A DNA stretch of 64,000 bases from [Clostridium] polysaccharolyticum (GCF_900111595.1 NZ_FOHN01000008.1:1-64000), one strand, 5' to 3'. Counted from the stretch's first letter, positions 1 to 9,444 are shown. Notes: generated by a model not told the origin, from the letters alone. Numbers and translations: made by a program.

Positions 1-107
1 AATTGCTGGTTTGGAAGTGCAATAGACATCCAGGAGAAGTCAGCACCAACATCAATACCAACAGAGATAAATAATTCATCAAGATTAAAAATAACATTAT
101 TTGACAT
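1..107 (-). CDS. IS110-family transposase, N-terminal fragment (cut by window edge)
   Basis: Reading leftwards from ATG at 107 gives 35 codons that run off the window. They include VGIDVGADFSW, the first strand and first acidic residue of the DEDD (RuvC-like) domain of IS110-family recombinases. A ribosome site (AAAGGAG) lies upstream on the minus strand near 115-125. IS110 enzymes mobilise their element using a structured RNA made from the element's non-coding end. Whether the rest of the gene is intact cannot be seen here. Confidence 0.8.
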   Translation of the reverse strand, partial: MSNNVIFNLDELFISVGIDVGADFSWMSIALPNQQ

Positions 108-345
108 GAGCAAGAGCTCCTTTCTGACAGGAATCCATTTCCAATCTGGCAGGTACACAACCTAGCGCGTTATTCGGGTATTGCCTTTTGGCTCCCAACC
201 AGCTAAAACATAAAACCCTGTCGAATGGACTAATTGACTTAATTGTAGGTATCCGCTGATATTTCAGCATCCCAAGGAGGAAAACATTATTTGTCCTATC
301 CTAAGAGATAATACCTTATGTTTTATCTGGTGTCTATCAGGAACC
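1..345 (-). mobile_element. IS110-family element, transposase start plus non-coding end
   Basis: About 235 bases upstream of the transposase start (108-345) contain no ORF and several short inverted repeats. In IS110-group elements this position holds the left end and the gene for the bridge RNA that guides target choice. The outer boundary near 340-345 is a guess: no terminal repeat is diagnostic, as is usual for this family. The arabinanase gene starts about 130 bp further on. Confidence 0.55.
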
Positions 346-373
346 GTCAGACATGATAATTATTTATGATAAC

Positions 374-411
374 ATCTGATGAAGGGAGAACACCTTCTTC
401 CGTTATCAGAT
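374..411. promoter_or_regulatory. Imperfect palindrome upstream of the arabinanase
   Basis: ATCTGAT (374-380) and ATCAGAT (405-411) form an outer arm, and GAAGG (381-385) with CCTTC (393-397) an inner arm. No T tract follows, so it is not an obvious terminator. It lies about 65 bp before the start of the GH43 gene and could be an operator or leader hairpin. Confidence 0.35.
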
Positions 412-477
412 TTATAGAAACTTATTAACTAAGTAGTCTTAATTGACTACATCATTATTATACTAGGAGGTATGCAT

Positions 478-2991
478 ATGATACCAAAAATGAGGGGCAA
501 GGTTAAAAAGGTGGCAGTTTCTTTATTAGCCTGCAGCATGATTGCCACATGGAGTCCAGTGGCATTTACCAAAAGTGCTAATGAAGTAAAGGCAGCAGCA
601 ATGAGTACATCCAGAGTTTCGGTACATGATCCGTCAATTGTCAAGGCAAATGGACAATATTATCTATTTGGCTCGCATATGGCCGATGCGGTTTCTTCGA
701 ATCTGACTTCCTGGAATACCATTACTACTAACATTAACTATGACTATGCAAATGTGTTCCGAAAGGCAGGAACATGGTCTGCTCACGGAAGCAGTTCCTA
801 CAATATCAGCGGAAACCTGTGGGCTCCGGATGTCATTTACAACCGTTCTATGAGAAAATGGTGTATGTACATGAGTGTAAATGGAGACAGACAGTATTCG
901 TCTATTGCCATGGCAACGGCAGACAATGTTACAGGTCCTTATACCTATGCAGGTACAGTTGTATATTCTGGTTTTGTCAATCTGGCTCAGGCAAGAGAAA
1001 CGGATTATGCAAGAGTAACTGGAACCAATAATGTTGATGGAAGGTATCTTAGAAATGGAGCTTGGAATACTTCATACGGAACAAATGCAATTGATCCATG
1101 TGTTACATATGATAAAGACGGTAACCTTTGGATGGCATATGGTTCCTGGTTTGGAGGAATCTTTCTTCTGAAACTGGATGCCAATACTGGATTACGTGAT
1201 TATTCCTATACTTATCAAACCATTACAAATGAGTCTGACCAGTATTTAGGAAAGCGAATTTCAGGGGGATACGGAACTAGTGGAGAAGGGGCTTATATTG
1301 TCTGGGATCCAGCCACACAATATTACTATCTATATGAATCTTACTGTGGTCTTAATGCCACAGACAGTTTCAGTGGATACCATATCCGCTTATTCCGCTC
1401 ACGAAACATTACAGGCCCTTATACGGACGCAAGTGGCAATAATGCAGTCTGTACCAGTGCTTCTAATGACAAGAGCAGAAAGGGAATCAAGTTATTTGGT
1501 AACTATAGTTTTAGTTCTTTTTCATCTGCTGGAGGAAGAGAGTTAAATGAAAGAGGTTACATGTCTGGTGGGCATAACTCTGCGCTGATTGATGACGATG
1601 GCCAGAGATACCTGATTTACCATACTAGGTTCAATAGAGGTACAGAGGAACATCAGGTTCGTGTACATCAGCAGTTTATGAATGAAGATGGATGGCCAGT
1701 GACAGCAGTATATGAGTATTTAGGAAGCAGAATTTCACAGAGTGGGTATTCCAGCGAGGATATTGTAGGAACTTACGAGGTCGTAAATCACCAGCTTGCA
1801 GCAAAAGCAGAATATACAGGAATGCTTCCAACTCAAAAAATTGCATTAAAAGCAGATGGAACTATTGCAGGTTCTTATCAGGGGAACTGGACAGAACGTC
1901 AAGGAAGTTATTATTGTACCATGACAATAAGTGGTGTTACCTATAAAGGCGTGTTCTTTAAACAGTACGATGAATCCAGTGCCCACAAAGAAACCATGAC
2001 ATTTACCTTGATTGGAAACGATAATAAAGCAATATGGGGTTCTAAGATATCCAATGATTGCAATGTCTCTAATTCTGACAGTAGTACATCTGCAAAAAAA
2101 CTAGACGGAGTGTATTATATTAAAAATGGAAGTAGCAAACTGTATTTAGATGTATACAATGGCCAGACTTCAGATGGAACAAACATAAGACAATGGAGTT
2201 ATAACGGATGTGAAGCACAGAAGTTTAAGTTAGTATCTGATGGTTCAGGAAACTATTATGTTTTAACGGGGGCAAGCGGTTATAAAAGCTGTCTAGATGT
2301 AGATAGTGGAAGTAGTTCAGATGGAGCAAATATTATGCAGTGGAACTGCTGGGGTGGAGAAATGCAGAAGTTTAAGGTAGAAGACTTAGGAAATGGAAAG
2401 TTTGCATTTTACACAAAGGCGTCAAATTATAGAAGCTGTTTAGATTTGTATGAAGTAAGTCCAAATGCAGGAGCGAATATTTGCCAGTGGAATTATTGGG
2501 GTGGAGAAGGACAACAATGGATACTAGAACCTGCTACTTCAGGAGATTCTATTGAAGGAACCTATTTTTTCAAGAACTGTAGTAGCGGTCTGTATTTAGA
2601 TGTGTACAATGGCCAGACTTCAGATGGAACAAACATAAGACAATGGCATTTTAATGGCTGTGATGCACAAAAATTTAAAATAGTATCAGATGGCAATGGT
2701 TATTATTCTATTTTAACTGGAGCTAGTGGTTATAAAAGCTGTCTGGATGTAGACAGTGGAAGTGCGGCAGATGGAGCAAATATTATGCAATGGAACAGCT
2801 GGGGTGGAGAAATGCAGAAGTTTAAAATTCATGAGGTGGAGAATGGAAATTATGTATTCTTAACCAAAGCTTCAAATTTAAATGGCTGCCTAGATTTATA
2901 TGAAGTAAGTCCAAATGCAGGAGCAAATATCTGCCAGTGGAGTTATTGGGGTGGTTTGGGCCAGCAGTGGAAATTAGAAAGAACTTACTAA
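478..2991 (+). CDS. Secreted GH43 endo-arabinanase with two C-terminal ricin-type lectin domains
   Basis: Predicted extracellular enzyme cutting alpha-1,5-arabinan (pectin side chains). The 837-aa product has a basic, hydrophobic signal peptide followed by a five-bladed propeller. The GH43 residues are in place: Asp in HDPSIV (about 51), Asp in AIDP (about 206) and the acid Glu in GEGAYI (about 270). SGGHNSALIDDDG, with a family-typical His, comes later. A GH43 C-terminal beta domain follows (about 430-530). Two ricin-type beta-trefoil modules end the protein (about 542-690 and 693-837), with repeated YLDVYNGQTSDGTNIRQW and SYWGGxGQQW motifs, probably for binding polysaccharide. ATG 478 is chosen over ATG 472 because AGGAGG at 465-470 sits 7 bases from 478 but only 1 from 472. 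Confidence 0.9.
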   Translation: MIPKMRGKVKKVAVSLLACSMIATWSPVAFTKSANEVKAAAMSTSRVSVHDPSIVKANGQYYLFGSHMADAVSSNLTSWNTITTNINYDYANVFRKAGTWSAHGSSSYNISGNLWAPDVIYNRSMRKWCMYMSVNGDRQYSSIAMATADNVTGPYTYAGTVVYSGFVNLAQARETDYARVTGTNNVDGRYLRNGAWNTSYGTNAIDPCVTYDKDGNLWMAYGSWFGGIFLLKLDANTGLRDYSYTYQTITNESDQYLGKRISGGYGTSGEGAYIVWDPATQYYYLYESYCGLNATDSFSGYHIRLFRSRNITGPYTDASGNNAVCTSASNDKSRKGIKLFGNYSFSSFSSAGGRELNERGYMSGGHNSALIDDDGQRYLIYHTRFNRGTEEHQVRVHQQFMNEDGWPVTAVYEYLGSRISQSGYSSEDIVGTYEVVNHQLAAKAEYTGMLPTQKIALKADGTIAGSYQGNWTERQGSYYCTMTISGVTYKGVFFKQYDESSAHKETMTFTLIGNDNKAIWGSKISNDCNVSNSDSSTSAKKLDGVYYIKNGSSKLYLDVYNGQTSDGTNIRQWSYNGCEAQKFKLVSDGSGNYYVLTGASGYKSCLDVDSGSSSDGANIMQWNCWGGEMQKFKVEDLGNGKFAFYTKASNYRSCLDLYEVSPNAGANICQWNYWGGEGQQWILEPATSGDSIEGTYFFKNCSSGLYLDVYNGQTSDGTNIRQWHFNGCDAQKFKIVSDGNGYYSILTGASGYKSCLDVDSGSAADGANIMQWNSWGGEMQKFKIHEVENGNYVFLTKASNLNGCLDLYEVSPNAGANICQWSYWGGLGQQWKLERTY
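2101..2985 (+). repeat. Tandem duplication encoding the two ricin-type modules
   Basis: The stretches 2101-2535 and 2551-2985 are clearly homologous at DNA level, for example an almost identical run through the codons for VYNGQTSDGTNIRQW. The high DNA similarity suggests a recent in-frame duplication of the lectin module or gene conversion between the two copies. Confidence 0.8.
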
Positions 2992-2996
2992 GAAAT

Positions 2997-3033
2997 AAAA
3001 AAGAAGGTAACTTTTTAAGGTTGCCTTCTTTTT
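2997..3033. terminator. Intrinsic terminator, usable from both sides
   Basis: GAAGGTAAC pairs with GTTGCCTTC, flanked by an A run and a T run. It lies between the convergent GH43 and 3049-3588 genes and can end both transcripts. Confidence 0.85.
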
Positions 3034-3048
3034 GCTACAGGTATGGAC

Positions 3049-3588
3049 TTATTTCTTTTTCTTTTTTCCGTTATTTTCTTGTGCATTTAGTTCATTTACT
3101 TTAGACTGTGCTTTTTCAGACATTCTTCTGAAGAAGCCTTTCTTTTTAGCAGGAGCAGAATCTAATCCGCCACGAATACCTTTTACATCCATAATGTAAA
3201 TACCACTTATAGTAGCCTTTACTTCTTTTTTCACAGGCACTAGATCAAAGATTTTTTCATCACAGATCATAGACATAATCTTTGGGCCGATTTTTACTTT
3301 GACAATAGGTAATTTAGAACGGCGTGCAAGTTTTGGAGTCTGTTCCATAACAATCTTTGGTAAACCGGATTCGGCTAGTTTCAGACGTTTTTTATCAATG
3401 ACAAGCATAGTAACTACTTGTGAGTTTGCTTGCATTTGAGACTGTGCATCTTCTTGGCGTTTTTGTAATTTGGTACCGAAACGGTAAAGTACGACAAGAA
3501 CGGCAATAACAGCCACTAAAGCGATTAGTAAACCGATACCCCAGCCACTCATCATCATTGCTAACATAGGAAATGTATTATAATACAT
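3049..3588 (-). CDS. Single-pass membrane protein of unknown function
   Basis: The 179-aa product starts with a hydrophobic segment (about residues 5-36), followed by a basic linker and a soluble domain rich in V, I and K. It ends in a lysine tail. No catalytic motif is visible and the family is not recognised. The upstream ATG at 3621 is rejected: the only good ribosome site, AGGAGG, lies inside that extension and is correctly placed for ATG 3588. It lies directly downstream of plsC, 47 bp from it, and may share its transcript. Confidence 0.65.
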   Translation of the reverse strand: MYYNTFPMLAMMMSGWGIGLLIALVAVIAVLVVLYRFGTKLQKRQEDAQSQMQANSQVVTMLVIDKKRLKLAESGLPKIVMEQTPKLARRSKLPIVKVKIGPKIMSMICDEKIFDLVPVKKEVKATISGIYIMDVKGIRGGLDSAPAKKKGFFRRMSEKAQSKVNELNAQENNGKKKKK

Positions 3589-3634
3589 AAGACTATGTAC
3601 CTCCTTATTGATATTATACATTCGTATAGTTTAT

Positions 3635-4375
3635 TTATTTTATCATACCAGAATTAATCTTATCAAGATTTTCTTGTATGATTTTTTGAGTGTAAGAACC
3701 AACAAACTTCTTATCTTCTTTTGATAGCTGATCTAGGTAAATCGGTTCTCCAAACATAATCGTAACATTTGCCTTACCAACAAAAGGCAAGTGGTTTTCA
3801 AAGGCTTTATCCGTATTGGTTAATGCAACAGGGATAATTGGGCAGCCTGTCTTCTGGGCAAATTTAAAACTTCCTTCATGGAAAGGCAATAATTTGTCAG
3901 TGTGGTTTCTTGTACCTTCAGGCATGATAAAAATAGAGTAACCTTTTTTTATCTGTTCAATACCAGTCAGGATGGTTTTCATACCTTCTTTGATATTGTC
4001 CCGATTTAAGAAAAGACATTTCATACATTGCATCCATTGTCTGATAAATGGTACTTTTTCAATTTCTTTCTTAGAAACAAAACTTGTTAAGTTAGGAACC
4101 ACTGAATAAGACACGATAATATCGAAAAATCCTCTATGGTTTGCTACATAAAGTACTGGCGTACCAGTAGGAATGTTTTCTAGTCCGACAACAGTTCTTT
4201 TTACTCCACTAAGGAAGCAGATTACACCAAAAGCCCATGCAACGTGTGCCTGTGCAATTCTAAAAACCAGCCTGTCATTTTTGGTTATTTTTCCAATAAG
4301 CCATATGATAAAGAGGCTAGGAATGCTATAAATAAAATATAATATTAAAAATATTAAAACAAATAAAGTTCTCAC
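3635..4375 (-). CDS. plsC: 1-acyl-sn-glycerol-3-phosphate acyltransferase
   Basis: Membrane enzyme that adds the second acyl chain to lysophosphatidate in phospholipid synthesis. The 246-aa product begins with a strongly hydrophobic segment. It carries the acyltransferase signature NHRGFFD (HX4D, catalytic His and Asp) near residue 79 and the glycerophosphate-binding PEGTR near residue 153. The start is GTG at 4375, with AGGAGG 5 bases upstream; no ATG start is better placed. Length and motif order are normal for the family. Confidence 0.9.
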   Translation of the reverse strand: MRTLFVLIFLILYFIYSIPSLFIIWLIGKITKNDRLVFRIAQAHVAWAFGVICFLSGVKRTVVGLENIPTGTPVLYVANHRGFFDIIVSYSVVPNLTSFVSKKEIEKVPFIRQWMQCMKCLFLNRDNIKEGMKTILTGIEQIKKGYSIFIMPEGTRNHTDKLLPFHEGSFKFAQKTGCPIIPVALTNTDKAFENHLPFVGKANVTIMFGEPIYLDQLSKEDKKFVGSYTQKIIQENLDKINSGMIK

Positions 4376-4428
4376 ATATTCCTCCTAAGTAATAGTATTT
4401 CTATAGTATATCTGTAGTTTATATAAAA

Positions 4429-5604
4429 TTATTCACCAGATTCCTCAGAATCGTTACTGGTATCATCATCCTTATCAGGTGCTTGTGAAGGCGATGGAGC
4501 TTCTGGACTAGCTGCAGGAACTTCAGGACTTGGAACAGGTGCCTTACTTGGTTTTACTACAGGTTTTTTACTATCCGCAGGTTTTTCTGAAGCCACAGGT
4601 TCTTCCGAAGCCACAGGTTCTTTGGATGGTTCCAGGCTAGGCTGTGGTGTAACTGCAGCAGGTTTTTGAGAGGCAGCTACAGGAGCCTTGCTTACGGTTA
4701 CAGGTTTTGCACTAGGAGCTGCAGCACTAGGAGCGACAGATACAACAGGAGCTATACTGCTTGGCTGGCTCGTGCTTGGCATATAAGGAGTATCATTTAT
4801 ATAATCTGATTCATCAGTAATAAAATCATAACTTGGCTTATAATGATAATACTCGTCCAATGTTAAATTATTCTGATACAGATAAGTAGCCATAGGAATG
4901 CCAACAAAGCGAAGATGCCAAGGTTCATAAGCATATCCGGTTATTTTGCATTTATCTTCTGGATAACGTACAATAAAACCATATAAATGAGCATTTTCTG
5001 CAACCCAGATGCCTTCAGGTGTTTCTCCAAAGGATTCCTGTAAATCAAAGTTTACTGATTTACAGGAAATATCCATTACAAGACCAGTCTGGTGTTCACT
5101 GTAACCAGGTTTTGCGGAATACTGGCTGGTATGAGTTGTTCCGCGTGTTTTCAGGTTCTTTTCATAGATCTCTTTTTGACGTTTATAAGAACGGTATCCG
5201 GAAACTGCAACAAGTTCTAAATCATTTTCCTTTGCTGCTTCAAACATCTTTTCTAAAGAAGCACTGGCAGCTTTGCGTAATTGTTTTTTTTCGGACTCAT
5301 AATCTATACTAAAAGTTACATTTGGTTCAACAAGATCACTAGGTACGTAGTCGGATGGCAATGAATACTCCTTATTTACAAGGCAGTAAATACTATCAGG
5401 TGCGGTTATTACTTCATTACGTGAAGGTAATGTATCTCCTTTGGAATCCGTTTTGCCAGCTGCATAGGCATCCTCGTTATTGTAATATTTACCACCACTG
5501 GAAGCTTGGGTAGCTTTATGTTGGGAGACTGCCACTTGTCTTGCCCCTAAGCCGCCAGCCAACACAATTAGAACGGCACCTGCAATGATTATCTTTTTTT
5601 TCAT
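4429..5604 (-). CDS. VanY-like D-Ala-D-Ala carboxypeptidase with Pro/Ala-rich tail
   Basis: Peptidase family M15B, trimming the terminal D-Ala of peptidoglycan stem peptides outside the cell. An N-terminal membrane anchor (residues 3-22) precedes the catalytic domain (about 85-265). Its zinc and catalytic motifs are SGYRSYKRQ, SEHQTGLVMDIS and EPWHLRFVG. The last 120 residues are low complexity (P, A, S, K, V, E with repeated KP and AP steps, then an acidic end), resembling a wall-spanning linker. ATG 5604 is preferred over ATG 5610 because the AGGAAG site is 8 bases away rather than 2. The gene is single, upstream of plsC on the same strand. Confidence 0.87.
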   Translation of the reverse strand: MKKKIIIAGAVLIVLAGGLGARQVAVSQHKATQASSGGKYYNNEDAYAAGKTDSKGDTLPSRNEVITAPDSIYCLVNKEYSLPSDYVPSDLVEPNVTFSIDYESEKKQLRKAASASLEKMFEAAKENDLELVAVSGYRSYKRQKEIYEKNLKTRGTTHTSQYSAKPGYSEHQTGLVMDISCKSVNFDLQESFGETPEGIWVAENAHLYGFIVRYPEDKCKITGYAYEPWHLRFVGIPMATYLYQNNLTLDEYYHYKPSYDFITDESDYINDTPYMPSTSQPSSIAPVVSVAPSAAAPSAKPVTVSKAPVAASQKPAAVTPQPSLEPSKEPVASEEPVASEKPADSKKPVVKPSKAPVPSPEVPAASPEAPSPSQAPDKDDDTSNDSEESGE

Positions 5605-5731
5605 GTACATAACTTCCTATCTTTATATTCTGCTTAAATAATTAGTCTAAAAATAAAATCTATCTTATTATAGCATATAAAGTAAAAAAATCTAGTTTAA
5701 AGTTGTTTTGTTTTTATTATGGCTGCATCGC

Positions 5732-5761
5732 AAAAACAGAACCGTTTTTTGAAACGGTTCT
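5732..5761 (-). terminator. Terminator after nicotinate phosphoribosyltransferase
   Basis: On the minus strand AGAACCGTTT pairs with AAACGGTTCT around a four-base loop, followed by a T-rich tail (GTTTTTG). It sits just past the stop codon at 5774. Confidence 0.85.
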
Positions 5762-5773
5762 GCCGGTTAATCG

Positions 5774-7237
5774 TTATTTTGGGTTTCTTGTATTCATAGA
5801 ATCCAGAATGGAATACTTTAAATCATATAGTTCCTGGGATAAATCTACATAGACATCATGAGGATTTACAAGACGTCTTGTTTCATCCCATAAAGTATTT
5901 AATTCATTTGCACAGTAATCCTTAATTTCACGGACACTTGGTGATTCATACACGCAAGTGCCATTTTTGAAGATAGGAACTAGAAGCTCACGTACTGTAT
6001 AAGTACCTGGATCCAAATAAGTTTTTTTCCAAGTTGAGATTGGATCAAAAATCATAAGTGTTTCATTTTCATCAAATTTTTCATATTCCAATGCAATGAT
6101 ATCTGCTTTAATTTTACCACTCTCTTTATCATAAATGCGGTAAACGGTTTTGTTTCCAGGATTGGTAATTTTCCATTGGTTTTCAGATAATTTAATCTTA
6201 GGAATGAATTTTCCGTCTTTTTCTATTGCAGCGAGCTTGTAAACACCTCCAAATGCTGGACAGTCCTTTGAAGTTATCAGGTTGGTACCAACACCCCAGG
6301 AATCAATGGCTGCTTTCTGTGTTTTTAAAGAATCAATTAAGTATTCGTCTAAGTCACTGGAAGCACAGATTCCCGCATCAGGAAAACCAGCATCATCTAG
6401 CATCTTACGTGCTTTTTTGGACAAGTAAGCTAAGTCACCACTATCCAGGCGGATACCATATTTAACGGGCATTTTGCCTGCATCTCTTAACTCCTGAAAC
6501 ACCTGGATTGCATGAGGGACACCGGAACGTAAAGTATCATAAGTATCTACTAAAAGTGTAGTGTTATTTGGATAAAGGTCAGCATAAATGCGGAAAGCAG
6601 TTAATTCATCAGGGAAACTCATAATCCAGCTGTGGGCATGAGTACCAAGGGCTGGTATATCAAATTTCTGTGCACAAAGCACATTACTGGTTCCGGCACA
6701 GCCGCCAATAACAGCAGCACGGGCACCAAGTGTTCCAGCGTCAGGTCCCTGGGCACGGCGAAGGCCAAATTCCATAACCGCATCCCCTTGTGCAGCGTAG
6801 CAGACACGAGAAGCTTTTGTAGCAATTAAACTCTGATGATTGATAATATTAAGGAGAGCTGTTTCTACAAGCTGAGCTTCCATAATAGGTGCAATTACTT
6901 TTACTAAAGGTTCCATTGGAAATACAACAGTTCCTTCTGGAATCCCATAAATATCTCCAGAGAAATGGAATCCCGCAAGATAATGTAAAAAGTCTTCATC
7001 AAATATATTTAAACTACGTAAATAGGAAATATCATCATAATTAAAATTCAGTTCTTTAATATACTGAATGGCCTGTTCAAGACCAGCACATATAGCGTAA
7101 CCACTGCCAGAAGGATTGGTACGGTAAAAAACATCAAAAATAACACGCTCATTGGTATTGTTCTTGTAGTAGCCCTGCATCATAGTCAATTCATAAAAAT
7201 CTGTTAATAGTGTTAAGTTTTCGTGCAAGTCGATCAC
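5774..7237 (-). CDS. pncB: Nicotinate phosphoribosyltransferase
   Basis: Cytosolic NAD salvage enzyme joining nicotinate and PRPP to give nicotinate mononucleotide, with ATP hydrolysis. The 487-aa product has the family start TDFYELTMMQGYY, the EFGLRRAQG motif and the RLDSGDLAYLSK phosphate-binding segment. ASSDLDEY and GVGTNLITSKD, which line the active site, follow. A catalytic His region (ALGTHAHSWIMSF) is also clear. This is the Firmicutes-type long form. The gene is monocistronic, with its own terminator. Confidence 0.95.
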   Translation of the reverse strand: MIDLHENLTLLTDFYELTMMQGYYKNNTNERVIFDVFYRTNPSGSGYAICAGLEQAIQYIKELNFNYDDISYLRSLNIFDEDFLHYLAGFHFSGDIYGIPEGTVVFPMEPLVKVIAPIMEAQLVETALLNIINHQSLIATKASRVCYAAQGDAVMEFGLRRAQGPDAGTLGARAAVIGGCAGTSNVLCAQKFDIPALGTHAHSWIMSFPDELTAFRIYADLYPNNTTLLVDTYDTLRSGVPHAIQVFQELRDAGKMPVKYGIRLDSGDLAYLSKKARKMLDDAGFPDAGICASSDLDEYLIDSLKTQKAAIDSWGVGTNLITSKDCPAFGGVYKLAAIEKDGKFIPKIKLSENQWKITNPGNKTVYRIYDKESGKIKADIIALEYEKFDENETLMIFDPISTWKKTYLDPGTYTVRELLVPIFKNGTCVYESPSVREIKDYCANELNTLWDETRRLVNPHDVYVDLSQELYDLKYSILDSMNTRNPK

Positions 7238-7356
7238 TCCTTTTTTGGGAAATATAAATGTATTATATGTACCTTATCATATTCAATACAAGAAAGCAAG
7301 CGACAAAGAAACAAAGAAAATGATATAAAGGGAGCAAAAACAATAAAAGAGTATAA

Positions 7357-7385
7357 TTGCACTGTGGTATGTTATAAGCTATAAT
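7357..7385 (+). promoter_or_regulatory. Sigma-A promoter for the subtilisin gene
   Basis: TTGCAC (7357-7362), 17-base spacer, TATAAT (7380-7385). It is placed 31 bp before the ATG. Confidence 0.75.
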
Positions 7386-7416
7386 AAAACTAGTTTTTTA
7401 TTAGTGGAGGTGTGGG

Positions 7417-9324
7417 ATGAATAAAAAGAGCTGGAATATGCTTTTATGTATATTGCTTATCATTTCCTGTGTAATGGGACAGATAAATGTTATACAGGCT
7501 AAGGAGGAAACTAAACATTCAGGACAGTATGAACTTAGCCAGTTTAGAAACAATGAAATGCTCATTAAGTTTACATCAGACTGTAAAGAAGAATGGAAAG
7601 ATAAAATGACAGGAAAATGCCATTTAACAATTTTGAAATCTGAAAAGGGCTATGTTTTGGCAAAGGCAGACAATAAGAAAGAGTTACAGGATGCACAAAT
7701 TTCCTTAAATAAGGATACATATGTGCAATGGGTGCAGCCAAACTTTCAATATGAACTAGCTAGCATAACACATAGTGGAACCTATAAAAATGGCAATATA
7801 ACATTTTCCAAAAATCAGTGGGGATTAATGAATGATGGAACCCTGCAGTTTACGGAAGAAAGTTCTTATAGGGAGTCTTTGATTCAGGCAAAGCAAGGAA
7901 TAGACGGAAATGTAATTCCTTTATGGGAAGCGGTAAGTGGCAAGGAAGGTAAAAGTGTGACAGTTGCCGTAGTTGATACAGGAGTAGATATAAAGCACCC
8001 TGGCCTGCAGGGAAGGTTATGGAAAAATAAAAAAGAAATTCCTGATGATGGAATTGATAATGACAAGAATGGCTATAAAGATGATTATGATGGATGGAAT
8101 GCTTATAATCATGATTCAGATGTAACAGATGAGTCTGACCATGGAACACATTGTGCTGGAATTATCGCAGCAAACGGGAATCAGGATGTATGGGGCGTGA
8201 CAGGAAAAAGCAAGGTAAAGATAATGCCTGTTAAGGTGTTCAGTGATAGTAAAAAGGGAGATCCGGATACTTGTATCGCTACGAGTTATAGCATATTGTG
8301 GGGGCTGGAATACGCACAGGCTAATGGGGCAGATATCTGTAACATAAGTTTAGGAATGGAAGACTTGGATACTGGATTAAGGGATTTTATGTTAGAATCT
8401 AAAATGCTGTTTGTCTGTGCAGCTGGAAACGACGGAGAAGAAATAGAATATATGCCAAACTATCCAGCTTATTATAACTTCTCAAATATTATTTCAGTAG
8501 CAAATATAAGGTGTGATGGAAGGCTTCATAAATCTTCTACTTATAGTAAAAAGAGAGTGGGTGTAGCGGCACCTGGCAGTGAAATTTATAGTACACTTCC
8601 GAATAAAGAATATGGCTATTTGACAGGAACCAGTATGGCTGCACCTTATGTAACAGGAGTAGCTGCCCTTCTTTATTCTTATACAAATAGGATGAATGCA
8701 GCATCAGCTAAAAAACAGATTATCCAAAATGCGACAAAGCTGGAATCTATTGAAAAAAAAGTTTCAGGTGGTCTGGTCAATGCGTATGCAGCCTATGTAA
8801 AAGACGTTTCTGCACCATCTATTCAATATAGGACAAACGTATATAAATCCAAAGGATATGCTACTGTTGATTTAAGTGTAAGAGATTATGGAAATGCAGG
8901 AGTAAAAAATGTTCGCTGGTTAAAAGGGGAACGTACAATACGATCCTTTAAAAAAGGAAGAAATGGGACAAGAGTCAGTGACTCAGGAAAAATTAGGGTA
9001 AATAAAACAGGAGTATATACTATTTACACCATGGATAAGAGTGGAAATGAAACTGTAAGAAAGGTTACAGTGAAGATACCTGTTCCTGCAAGAGTAGACA
9101 TAAAAAAGACAACAGTCCTGTTAAAAAGAGGAACTCATTATGTATTGAAGCCAGTGGCAGTTCCAAGTGGCGTATATGCAAAATATACATTTATGTCTTC
9201 TGATAAGAGAATTGCAGCAGTAGATGCAAAAGGTAACGTAACTGGAAAAAGGGCTGGTGCGGCTACAATAACAATAAAAACACAAAATGGCAAAAAACGA
9301 ACTTGTAAAATAAAGGTATTATAA
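7417..9324 (+). CDS. Secreted subtilisin-like serine protease (S8) with Ig-like tail
   Basis: The 635-aa product begins with a signal peptide (about 1-29) and a prodomain. The peptidase S8 domain carries the complete triad: Asp187 in VVDTGVD, His242 in DHGTHCAGI and Ser406 in GTSMAAPYVTG. The oxyanion Asn is in CAAGNDGEE. A beta-rich linker follows, and the last 75 residues look like a bacterial Ig-like group 2 domain (SDKRIAAVDAKGNVTGKRAG). It is probably an extracellular protease held at or near the cell surface. The ribosome site GTGGAGGTG lies just before ATG 7417. Confidence 0.92.
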   Translation: MNKKSWNMLLCILLIISCVMGQINVIQAKEETKHSGQYELSQFRNNEMLIKFTSDCKEEWKDKMTGKCHLTILKSEKGYVLAKADNKKELQDAQISLNKDTYVQWVQPNFQYELASITHSGTYKNGNITFSKNQWGLMNDGTLQFTEESSYRESLIQAKQGIDGNVIPLWEAVSGKEGKSVTVAVVDTGVDIKHPGLQGRLWKNKKEIPDDGIDNDKNGYKDDYDGWNAYNHDSDVTDESDHGTHCAGIIAANGNQDVWGVTGKSKVKIMPVKVFSDSKKGDPDTCIATSYSILWGLEYAQANGADICNISLGMEDLDTGLRDFMLESKMLFVCAAGNDGEEIEYMPNYPAYYNFSNIISVANIRCDGRLHKSSTYSKKRVGVAAPGSEIYSTLPNKEYGYLTGTSMAAPYVTGVAALLYSYTNRMNAASAKKQIIQNATKLESIEKKVSGGLVNAYAAYVKDVSAPSIQYRTNVYKSKGYATVDLSVRDYGNAGVKNVRWLKGERTIRSFKKGRNGTRVSDSGKIRVNKTGVYTIYTMDKSGNETVRKVTVKIPVPARVDIKKTTVLLKRGTHYVLKPVAVPSGVYAKYTFMSSDKRIAAVDAKGNVTGKRAGAATITIKTQNGKKRTCKIKVL

Positions 9325-9341
9325 ACTTTGCTTTTCATTAA

Positions 9342-9373
9342 AAAGCCCAGACAGTTTTAAATTGTTTGGGCTT
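9342..9373. terminator. Terminator after the protease gene
   Basis: AAAGCCCAGACA pairs with TGTTTGGGCTTT around a nine-base loop. The tail overlaps the -35 box of the next promoter. Confidence 0.8.
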
Positions 9374-9400
9374 TACATATTAGCAAAGGACTGCTATAAT
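9372..9400 (+). promoter_or_regulatory. Promoter of the Fur-like operon
   Basis: TTTACA (9372-9377), 17-base spacer, TATAAT (9395-9400), predicting a start near 9406. Confidence 0.75.
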
Positions 9401-9407
9401 AAATGTA

Positions 9408-9424
9408 AATGATAATCAATATCA
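9408..9424. promoter_or_regulatory. Fur-box-like operator over the transcription start
   Basis: AATGATAATCAATATCA matches the Fur consensus core (GATAATnATTATC type) closely. It lies directly at the predicted +1 of the Fur-like operon, which implies repression by a Fur-family protein, possibly autoregulation. Confidence 0.6.
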
Positions 9425-9444
9425 CAGGAGAAGACTATATTTTT

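Noticed and set aside
447-644. Minus-strand ORF over the start of the arabinanase
   Set aside because: Shadow of the signal peptide region; no ribosome site.
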